A DNA stretch of 64,000 nucleotides, taken from Niveispirillum sp048066115. GTDB taxonomy: Bacteria; Pseudomonadota; Alphaproteobacteria; Azospirillales; Azospirillaceae. The first letter of the stretch is position 1, and every line of letters begins with the position of its first letter. The position numbers and the translations under genes are program-made. The stretch is taken from positions 930,001 through 994,000 of the forward strand of contig NZ_JBLTYX010000001.1 in assembly GCF_048066115.1 (NCBI RefSeq), in the 5' to 3' direction. A model generated the notes under the pieces. The model was not told where the DNA came from. It saw nothing but the letters and a program-made list of their open reading frames with translations, and did not search any database. Shown here piece by piece: positions 50,481 to 57,130 of this stretch.

Positions 50481-51752
50481 TCAAATGCCCAGGCTGGCGG
50501 CGTCGGGGATACCGAGATTTCCCAGTTCGATATCCGGATCGCCCAGCCTGTCGCGATCCATCCGCGGCTTGACGGCAACCAACCCCCGTCCCTGCATGAA
50601 ATCCTTCGGCGTATCCAGGCAATCCAGCGCGACCAACCGACCCTGTTTCAGATAGGCGACGGTGAATGGCGACGCGTCGGCCCTGCCACGGATGACGATA
50701 TCGTCGTATCCGGCGCAGAGCCCGGCCGTCTGCATCTTCACCCCGTACTGGTGCGACCAGAACCAGGGCAGGGCGTGATAGGGCTGCGGCGTGCCCAGAA
50801 TGGCGGCGGCGGCGGTCTTGGCCTGGTCGATGGCATTCTGCACCGATTCCAGGCGGATTTCGGCACCGGCATGGATGTTGGGATGCAGGGCGCAGTCGCC
50901 CACCGCCAGGATATCCGGGTCCGCCGTCCGGCAGAACGCATCCACCCTGACCCCGTTGGGGCAGGCCAGCCCGGCATCCATCAGCGGTTCGACATTGGGG
51001 ATGATGCCGATGCCGACGATGACCAGATCGGCCGATAATATCTCACCGGTGGACAGCGCGACACCCGTGACCCGCCCGCCCTCGCCCACCAGTTCCGCCA
51101 CACCCGTCGCCAACCTCACATCCACCCCGTTGTCGCGGTGCAGGTTGAGGAAGAAATCCGAAAGGATGGGCGATGTGACGCGGGCCAGCAGCCTTTCCTG
51201 CATCTCCAGCAGGGTGACGCCATGGCCCAGGCAGCGCAGTACCGCCGCCGCCTCCAGCCCGATATAGCCGCCGCCGATGATGACCACCCGCCGCCCCGGC
51301 TGTGCCAGATGCGCCTTCAGCCGGTCGATATCGGCCACCGCCCGGATATGATGAACCCCCTCCAGTTCCGCGCCGGGACAGGACAGGCGCCGGGGCCGGC
51401 CGCCGGCCGCCCAGACCAGCCTGCCATAGGCGATGGTTTCCCCGCCGCCCAGCATGACCGTGCGCTCTGTCGTATCCACGGCGATGACCCGGCGGCCCAG
51501 CCGCATCTCCACCTGCCGCTCCGCCCAGAATTCCGGCTTGCGCAGCAGCAGGCGCGCCGCGTCCCGTTTGCCGGCCAGATAATCCTTCGACAAGGGCGGG
51601 CGTTCATAGGGTGGCAGCGGCTCGTCGCCGATCATCACGATCGGCCCCGCATACCCCCCCTGCCGCAGCGACTGCGCCAGTTGGGCGGCCGCCTGTCCTG
51701 CGCCGGCCACCACGACCGGTCCCGTGCCCTGCTCCATCATCCTTGCCCCCAT
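50481..51752 (-). CDS. Ferredoxin reductase (putidaredoxin/rubredoxin-reductase type)
   Basis: The 423-residue FAD/NAD-dependent reductase has the FAD motif VVAGAGQAAAQLAQSL, the block PYERPPLSKDYLAG, the NAD motif IIGGGYIGLEAAAVL and the C-terminal ILAVGDCAL. Such proteins pass electrons from NADH to a 2Fe-2S ferredoxin for a P450 or Rieske oxygenase. The ferredoxin at 53986 is a possible partner, but no such oxygenase lies in the window. The ATGs at 51740 and 51737 are alternative starts. A perfect palindrome at 51784 stands in its promoter. Confidence 0.92.
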   Translation of the reverse strand: MGARMMEQGTGPVVVAGAGQAAAQLAQSLRQGGYAGPIVMIGDEPLPPYERPPLSKDYLAGKRDAARLLLRKPEFWAERQVEMRLGRRVIAVDTTERTVMLGGGETIAYGRLVWAAGGRPRRLSCPGAELEGVHHIRAVADIDRLKAHLAQPGRRVVIIGGGYIGLEAAAVLRCLGHGVTLLEMQERLLARVTSPILSDFFLNLHRDNGVDVRLATGVAELVGEGGRVTGVALSTGEILSADLVIVGIGIIPNVEPLMDAGLACPNGVRVDAFCRTADPDILAVGDCALHPNIHAGAEIRLESVQNAIDQAKTAAAAILGTPQPYHALPWFWSHQYGVKMQTAGLCAGYDDIVIRGRADASPFTVAYLKQGRLVALDCLDTPKDFMQGRGLVAVKPRMDRDRLGDPDIELGNLGIPDAASLGI

Positions 51753-51783
51753 GCGTCGGCGACATTCGCCAGCTGTTTACATT

Positions 51784-51798
51784 GCTTTGTGACAAAGC
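51784..51798. promoter_or_regulatory. GCTTTGT palindrome, operator shared with the 61.5 kb monooxygenase promoter
   Basis: GCTTTGTGACAAAGC has perfect 7-base arms around one G. It lies 32 bases upstream of the ferredoxin-reductase start and in the spacer shared with the divergent AraC gene. GCTTTGTCAGAAAGC at 61537 matches 13 of 15 positions, and similar bases (CTAT...CTT) follow both, so one regulator may bind both. Confidence 0.6.
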
Positions 51799-51911
51799 TA
51801 TTATCTTAACCATCTTTCAAGGCCCCTCCCTTCCGGCCCCGGCCGGAACCGCAGCACCGGACGAAAAGAGCCGGCGGGTGGAGGGGCAATGGCGACAGGT
51901 GGGGGCAAGAG

Positions 51912-52901
51912 ATGCACGCGATACAGGACATTCCCCTTCAATCCTCCACCCTTCTGGACACGTACGACCTGGACAGCGCCCAGGCCACGGTGGCCCGGGT
52001 CCTGAAAAAGCACGACATGCGCTGCCTGGACCGGACGCGCGACCACAAGACCCGCCTGAACTGTCTGAAGCTGGCGGACGTGTCGCTGGTCTATCTGCAT
52101 TACGGGTCGAACATGGTGGTGGAGCCGGGGCCGATGAATGATTTCCACCTGCTGCACATGAACCTGGAGGGCGAATGCGACATCCAGTACCGCAGCAAGG
52201 AAATCGTGACCACCAGCGGCCGCACCTTCCTCTGCTCCCCCTCCCGCCCCACGCGCTTCCGCTGGCGCCCCGACAGCCGGGTGCTGGCCGTGCGCATCGA
52301 CAAGCAGGCCCTGAACCAGCATTTCCAGACCATGACCGGCCTGCCCGTGCAGCGGGAGATCGAGTTCGAACCGGAGCTGGACCACAGCACAGCGCAGGGC
52401 ATGCGCTGGCTGTCGCTGCTGAACTTCATCGACCAGGACAGCCGCCAGCCCGACGGGCTGTGGTCCAGCCGGGCCGGTGCCGGACAGCTGGCGGGCCTGC
52501 TGATGACCACGCTGCTGATGGGCCAGCCGGGTTCGCACCAGGAACTGGTGAACCGGCCCCTGTCGCCCGCCGCCCCGCGCTATGTGAAGCGGGCGGAGGA
52601 ATTCATGCTGGCCAATATCCAGCAGCCGCTGACGCTGGCCGATCTGGCCGAGCATGTCGGCGTCAGCCCCCGGTCGCTGACCAACGGCTTCCGGGAATTC
52701 CGGGGCGCCAGCCCCATGGCCTATTTCACCAACCTGCGCCTGGAACGGGCGCATGAGGAACTGACGGCGGCGCGGGCGACGACGACGGTGACCGACGTCG
52801 CCAACCGCATCGGCTTCCAGCACCTGTCGCATTTCGCCAGCCTCTATCGCCGCCGCTACGGCATCAAGCCGTGTGAGACCCTTCGCCGCCATCGCAACTG
52901 A
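51912..52901 (+). CDS. AraC-family transcriptional regulator
   Basis: The protein has 329 residues. The N-terminal half (1-210) is the AraC-binding-like domain found in XylS, AndR and similar aromatic regulators (FHLLHMNLEGECDIQYRS), and the C-terminal 100 residues hold the double helix-turn-helix (LTLADLAEHVGVSPRSL and TDVANRIGFQHLSHFASLYRRRYG). The gene is divergent from the ferredoxin reductase and convergent with the NAT-like gene (four-base gap). It probably activates one of the neighbouring operons; the target cannot be read. Confidence 0.92.
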   Translation: MHAIQDIPLQSSTLLDTYDLDSAQATVARVLKKHDMRCLDRTRDHKTRLNCLKLADVSLVYLHYGSNMVVEPGPMNDFHLLHMNLEGECDIQYRSKEIVTTSGRTFLCSPSRPTRFRWRPDSRVLAVRIDKQALNQHFQTMTGLPVQREIEFEPELDHSTAQGMRWLSLLNFIDQDSRQPDGLWSSRAGAGQLAGLLMTTLLMGQPGSHQELVNRPLSPAAPRYVKRAEEFMLANIQQPLTLADLAEHVGVSPRSLTNGFREFRGASPMAYFTNLRLERAHEELTAARATTTVTDVANRIGFQHLSHFASLYRRRYGIKPCETLRRHRN

Positions 52902-52905
52902 CGGA

Positions 52906-53781
52906 TCAGAAATTGGCGCCCACGGCATCCTGCCGGGGCATGCGGTCCACGATCTCCGCCGACAGGCCGAACCCTTCCACCAGCAAGGCCGGCAGGTCGG
53001 CGGGTTCCACATCCTCGGCCGTCAGATTGCCGGCGGGATCGACCTTGCACAGCTTGCCGCGCCCATAGGTCCACACCCCGTCATCCCGGTTCTTGCGGAT
53101 ATAGAGCGCGTTGTTAAAGATGCTGAAACGCTTCGTCGCCTCGTTGCGATAGGCGAAGAAGGCGCCGCTCAACCCGCGCAGCCAGATCACCACCGTCAGG
53201 GGATTGCGCGAATGGCCGGGCCGCCAGCCCACACTGCCATCGCCGGGCGACCAGATGCCATGGGCGGGGCTGTCCTGGGCGGTGGCGACACCATCGATCA
53301 ATTCCAGCGCCGCTTCGGCGCCCAAGGACGGGTCGGCGCGGAACAGCCTGCCATCGATATGCACATCCACCGCGCCATGGGCCGGGCTCATCGGGTCCGG
53401 CACTTCCGGCATGGTGCCGGCGATGCGTTCCGCCTGGAACCCGATCAGCCGCAGCAGGCCGAACAGCGCCTCCGACGAGGGCCAGCAGCCGCCCGAGGTG
53501 CCGTGGCGCAGGAAGCCTTCGAAGAAATCGTTCGGGTCCTGCACGGGAAAGGCACCGGTACGGTCCTCGGCGATATGGATGCGCTTCTGGACATTGTCAT
53601 AGCCGACGCGGCCCGACCATTCCCGCATCACCCGGTCCAGCGTGGCCCGCGTGGGTTCCGGCCGGGCATCGAAGCCGAACCGTTCCAGCACACGCTCGAA
53701 TACCGCCTCGCGCAGGTCGGTATGGTCGGGGGGGCCGTCGTAATTCACGGGGATCGTGCCAGGGCGGTAGGGGTTTGCCAT
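52906..53781 (-). CDS. Arylamine N-acetyltransferase-like protein
   Basis: The 291-residue protein matches the NAT fold. A cysteine protease-like triad Cys99 (GTSGGCWPSSEAL), His135 (SPAHGAVDVHIDG) and Asp150 (FRADPSLG) has spacings of 36 and 15, close to typical NATs. The usual RGGxCxELN motif is altered. NATs acetylate aromatic amines or hydrazines with acetyl-CoA; some relatives act as amide synthases or hydrolases. AAGGA precedes tandem ATGs (53784, 53781). It starts a divergent pair with a ferredoxin. The N-chemistry context fits, but the reaction is not proven. Confidence 0.8.
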   Translation of the reverse strand: MANPYRPGTIPVNYDGPPDHTDLREAVFERVLERFGFDARPEPTRATLDRVMREWSGRVGYDNVQKRIHIAEDRTGAFPVQDPNDFFEGFLRHGTSGGCWPSSEALFGLLRLIGFQAERIAGTMPEVPDPMSPAHGAVDVHIDGRLFRADPSLGAEAALELIDGVATAQDSPAHGIWSPGDGSVGWRPGHSRNPLTVVIWLRGLSGAFFAYRNEATKRFSIFNNALYIRKNRDDGVWTYGRGKLCKVDPAGNLTAEDVEPADLPALLVEGFGLSAEIVDRMPRQDAVGANF

Positions 53782-53985
53782 CATGTCCTTCCTGTCCTAA
53801 GCGCTGCCCATGGGGGGCAGCGACGGGGGCACTCTACGGGGTAGCAAGGGGGGCGCTCTAACCCGTTCCGGCAGTACCGGACGCGATCGGGCAACCATCC
53901 GCATCCGTGCCTTTCCACCCCCTTCAAGCGGGACGCGGAGGGTGGCAAGCCAGGGCATCCCCCTTTCTGACCGGAGCCCCGACCC

Positions 53986-54306
53986 ATGCCGCGCGTCACC
54001 TTCATCAACAGCGACGGGTTCGCCCGCACCCTGGATATCGGCGAGGGCGAGACCCTGATGGAGGCGGCGCGTGGTGCGGGGATCGAGGAGATCCTGGCCG
54101 AATGCGGCGGGGCGTGCGCCTGCGCCACCTGCCATGTCCATGTCGATCCCGCCTGGATGGAAACGGTCGGACCGGCATCGGGTGGGGAGGCCGAGCTGCT
54201 GGATTACGTCACCGAACCCGGCCCCACCGCACGCCTGTCCTGCCAGATCACGATGGCGGCGGCCCTGGACGGGCTGGTGGTGCGCCTGCCGCGATCACAG
54301 CAATAG
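53986..54306 (+). CDS. 2Fe-2S ferredoxin, adrenodoxin/putidaredoxin type
   Basis: The 106-residue ferredoxin has the cluster ligands Cys40, Cys46, Cys49 and Cys85 in the vertebrate-type pattern C-x5-C-x2-C, with an extra Cys44. The C-terminal region (GPTARLSCQITM) matches redoxins of P450 and Rieske systems. It probably takes electrons from the reductase at 50481. Its terminal 12 coding bases overlap the end of the convergent amidase gene. No matching oxygenase is in the window. Confidence 0.92.
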   Translation: MPRVTFINSDGFARTLDIGEGETLMEAARGAGIEEILAECGGACACATCHVHVDPAWMETVGPASGGEAELLDYVTEPGPTARLSCQITMAAALDGLVVRLPRSQQ

Positions 54307-55542
54307 GCGGGCGGTGGCGAACAGCAGATCCTCCCGCCAGGGGGCCGCGATCAGCTGCATGCCGGTGGGCAGCCCGCCCACGGTTTCCACCGGCACCGTC
54401 AGCACGGGCAATCCGGCGAAGGAAATCGGCTGGGTGAACAGGCCCAGCGCCGCCCGCACCGGCAGCACCGTGTCGCCCAGCTGCATTTCCTGCTGGTCGA
54501 TGGGTGGCGCCAGACAGGGCACGGCGGGCGCCAGGATGATGTCGACATCGGCGAAGATGGAGGCCAGGCGGCGGGCATAATGGCGGCGCAGCCGCTGTGC
54601 CCGGTCCACCCATTCATAGGGCACGGCCAAGCCCGCCGCCAGCCGGGCACGGCAGGCCGGGTCCATGGCGGCGTAATCCGTGGCCAGTTCGGCCCGGTTG
54701 GCGCAGGCCCCCTGCGCTGCCGTCAGCACATAGGCGGCGGCCCGCGCTTCGGCCGCCAGCGGCAGGTCGATCAGCCCGACGGCGTTCAGCCGCCGCGCGG
54801 TATCGGTCATGGCCATGGTCACCGCCGGTTCCAGGCACTGGTTGAAATAGCCGCCGGCCAGGGCCACACGCGGCCTTCCCGGCCGGACAGGCTGCGGCGG
54901 CGGGGCCACGGCACTGGCCGGATCGGCGCCGTCGTACCCGTCCAGGACGGCGAACACCCGCTCCAGCATCTCCAGGTCGCAGGCCAGCAGGCCGGTATGG
55001 TCCAGGTCATGCGACAAGGGCCAGCAGCCGGTCCGGCTCAACCGTCCATAAGTGGGCTTCAGGCCCCAGACCCCGCACAGTGCCGCCGGCACCCGCACCG
55101 ACCCGTTGGTGTCGCTGCCCAGCGCGAAGGGCACCACGCCGGCCGCCACCAGGGCCGCCGACCCGCCCGACGATCCGCCACAAAGGCGCGACGCGTCATG
55201 CGGGTTCAGCGCGATGCCGTAGCAGGCGGTGCTGGTGGCGAAACCATAGGCCAGGGCATCCATGTTGCTGGTGCCCAGCAGGACGGCCCCCGCCGCGCGC
55301 AGCCGCGCCACCAGGGTCGCATCGCGCACCGCCGGACGCGCGCGGAATCGTGGTGGGGAGGCAGCGACCGTCGGCTCCCCCTCGATATCGAACAGGTCCT
55401 TGGCGAAATAGGGCAGGCCGGCCAGCGGTCCCGTCCCACCCGCATCATTGGCGGCGCGGGCCGGCATCAGCCGGCCCACCCACCCCTTGCCCGACAGGAT
55501 GCTGGCCTTGGCCGCCGACAGGGCGCGGGCCATGACCATCAT
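54295..55542 (-). CDS. Amidase-signature hydrolase (AtzE-like)
   Basis: The protein has 415 residues with the amidase-signature triad Lys48 (PYFAKDLFD), cis-Ser124 (CGGSSGGSAA) and Ser148 (LGSDTNGSVRVPAALCG). It hydrolyses an amide bond. The ATG at 55542 overlaps the stop of a small DUF4089/AtzG-like gene (ATGA, 55539-55542). This is the arrangement of the AtzG-AtzE amidase pair that deaminates 1-carboxybiuret, a GatC/GatA-like complex. It is somewhat shorter than AtzE at the N-terminus. The overlap decides the start. Confidence 0.88.
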   Translation of the reverse strand: MMVMARALSAAKASILSGKGWVGRLMPARAANDAGGTGPLAGLPYFAKDLFDIEGEPTVAASPPRFRARPAVRDATLVARLRAAGAVLLGTSNMDALAYGFATSTACYGIALNPHDASRLCGGSSGGSAALVAAGVVPFALGSDTNGSVRVPAALCGVWGLKPTYGRLSRTGCWPLSHDLDHTGLLACDLEMLERVFAVLDGYDGADPASAVAPPPQPVRPGRPRVALAGGYFNQCLEPAVTMAMTDTARRLNAVGLIDLPLAAEARAAAYVLTAAQGACANRAELATDYAAMDPACRARLAAGLAVPYEWVDRAQRLRRHYARRLASIFADVDIILAPAVPCLAPPIDQQEMQLGDTVLPVRAALGLFTQPISFAGLPVLTVPVETVGGLPTGMQLIAAPWREDLLFATARLLL

Positions 55543-55724
55543 GGCAGGAAGCGCGTGGCGGGCACGGCCTCCTCCGGCAGGCGGGCGGCCATCAGCAGGC
55601 GCGCGAAATCGCCCAGGACCCGCGACGCCATCTCCACGGCCGGGTCCTGGGCGGCGGCCACGCGCGGCACCTCCGCGATGGTCCGCACATCCAGCATGCC
55701 CGGCCTCACCGGCTCCGGCTTCAT
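55539..55724 (-). CDS. Small AtzG-like (DUF4089) amidase partner
   Basis: The 61-residue protein starts MKPEPVRPGMLDVRTIAEVP and holds a C-terminal helix ASRVLGDFARLLMAARLP, as in the DUF4089 partner of AtzE-like amidases. GGTGGAG lies six bases before the ATG. Its stop overlaps the amidase start, so the two are translated together and likely form a complex like GatC with GatA. Genes this small are easily missed. The upstream spacer holds structured element 2. Confidence 0.75.
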   Translation of the reverse strand: MKPEPVRPGMLDVRTIAEVPRVAAAQDPAVEMASRVLGDFARLLMAARLPEEAVPATRFLP

Positions 55725-55755
55725 CGCATTCTCCACCATCCATACTTGGTCTCGG

Positions 55756-55885
55756 TGATCGCAAGCGATCAGCGACCTCAATCGCCGACGCCAACATCCG
55801 TTGGCTTGGCTACGCGGCACGTGCCGCGCGGCGGCAGTCGCCGCCGGACCAATTCCCGATGAGGCAAGCTCATCGGGAATTGGTC
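55756..55885 (-). ncRNA. Copy 2 of the multi-hairpin intergenic element
   Basis: Read on the minus strand, in the direction of the operon: hairpin A with 16-base arms (55870-55885 pairs with 55847-55862), hairpin B GGCGGC[GACT]GCCGCC, hairpin C GCGGC[ACGT]GCCGC, unpaired GTAGCCAAGCC, hairpin D GCCAAC[GGAT]GTTGGC, a tail GTCGGCGATTGAGG, and hairpin E TGATCGC/GCGATCA (55756-55771). Compared with the other copies, the stem D and C pairs change on both sides. It begins one base after the hydrolase coding region and precedes the AtzG-like gene. Confidence 0.6.
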
Positions 55886-56770
55886 TCAGTCGTTGAACAG
55901 GTAGTCGAGCGAGATGCGCGTGAACGCCTCGGGATACTCCATCATCGCCCAATGGCCGCAATGGGGCATGATGTAGCCCGAACTGTTCTCGATCAGCTCC
56001 AGCAGGCGATGGGCACTGGACAGCGGCACGACGGCATCCTGCTTGCCATGCAGGACCAGGGCCGGATGCTTCAGCCGGGCGATGAACGCGTCGGGCCGGT
56101 GCAGCCCGCCCTCCTGCTTGATCCAGCCCATGAAGGCCGAATAGCCACGGCGCACATCGGGATCGATTGACAGCTGATGACGATATTGGATCAGGTCTTC
56201 CGGCGGGTTGAAATCGGGATTGGCCAGCGACCCGATGATGCGGCGGATGCCATCCACGGTGAAATCATACTCGGTCAGGGCACGCAGGGGCGCCACGATG
56301 CCGGTATGCACGCCGGCGCTGCCCATCAGGATCACCTTGTTCACCAGATCGGGCACCAGCTGTGCCGCACCGATGGCCGTCAGCCCGCCCGTGGAATTGC
56401 CCACCAGATTGACGGGGCCGCCGCCCAGCGCCTTGATGAATTCCGCCAGCTGCCGGTCGCGCGCATCCTGGGAATAGGTGAAATGGGCCGGATCGGGCAC
56501 GTCGCTGCGCCCGAACCCCACCAGGTCGATGGCGATGGCGCGGCAGCGTTTGGCGAACAGCGGCAGGCAGACGCGCCAGTTGCCCCAGCCATCGGCCCCG
56601 GCCCCGCCACCATGGATCAGGATGGTCGGCACGCCTTCGCCCATCTCGACATAATGGGTCAGGATGCCGCCGGCATCCAGGTAGCGGCTTTGCGGACGCG
56701 CGGCTTCGATGCTGTTGCCGTCGGCGATGGTGACGGTGCGGCCGGTACGCGATGCGGGCGCGATGGTCAT
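55886..56770 (-). CDS. Alpha/beta hydrolase (meta-cleavage-product / N-formyl hydrolase type)
   Basis: The 294-residue protein has the oxyanion-hole HGGGAGADGW (53-62), the nucleophile Ser126 in GNSTGG, and Asp245 and His273 (GHWAMMEYPEAF) as the rest of the triad. These features match MhpC/BphD-type C-C hydrolases, but N-formylmaleamate deformylase NicD is also an alpha/beta hydrolase. GAGGAAGAC precedes the ATG. It heads the minus-strand operon hydrolase, AtzG-like, amidase. Amide-cleaving neighbours make a C-N bond possible. Confidence 0.88.
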   Translation of the reverse strand: MTIAPASRTGRTVTIADGNSIEAARPQSRYLDAGGILTHYVEMGEGVPTILIHGGGAGADGWGNWRVCLPLFAKRCRAIAIDLVGFGRSDVPDPAHFTYSQDARDRQLAEFIKALGGGPVNLVGNSTGGLTAIGAAQLVPDLVNKVILMGSAGVHTGIVAPLRALTEYDFTVDGIRRIIGSLANPDFNPPEDLIQYRHQLSIDPDVRRGYSAFMGWIKQEGGLHRPDAFIARLKHPALVLHGKQDAVVPLSSAHRLLELIENSSGYIMPHCGHWAMMEYPEAFTRISLDYLFND

Positions 56771-57130
56771 GCTGTCTTCCTCGGATGGATGGAATGGGGG
56801 GATGCGGGCAGCAAAGCCGGGCCCGTCGCCGCCACATGAGCCACCGGCCGGGGGGCCGCGCAATCGGCCGTTGGCGGGCCGGGGCGGTTTCGTACCGGAT
56901 TGCGCTATCCACTGCCGGGGCGTGTCAGGCCGGGGCGATCGGGCGATTTCCTTCCGGCCGCAAACGCGCAATCTTCCAGGGCGACGGAGGACACCCCAGC
57001 CCGCAACGCCGTCGCCGGCCCCTTCCCAGACCTTGGCCATCCAACCCGCCACGATCACGAAGCGGGCAAAGGCCTGGTGCGCCCCGGCGGTCGGGCCTTG
57101 GCAATCAACATGACAGAACCGAACGGAACC
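56771..57130. other. 360-base divergent spacer without a gene
   Basis: The spacer separates the divergent hydrolase and TonB receptor genes. I see no convincing open frame, tRNA or terminator. It is very GC-rich, and I could not pick out a clear -35/-10 pair or operator. A short inverted repeat GGAT...ATCC at 56897-56910 is the only symmetric spot. Both promoters presumably lie here. The receptor frame is open back to 56900, but the upstream part does not look coding. Confidence 0.6.

Noticed and set aside
53802..53822. Hairpin CGCTGCCC/GGGCAGCG as terminator
   Set aside because: It lies between two divergent genes, where no transcript should end, and has no T-run.
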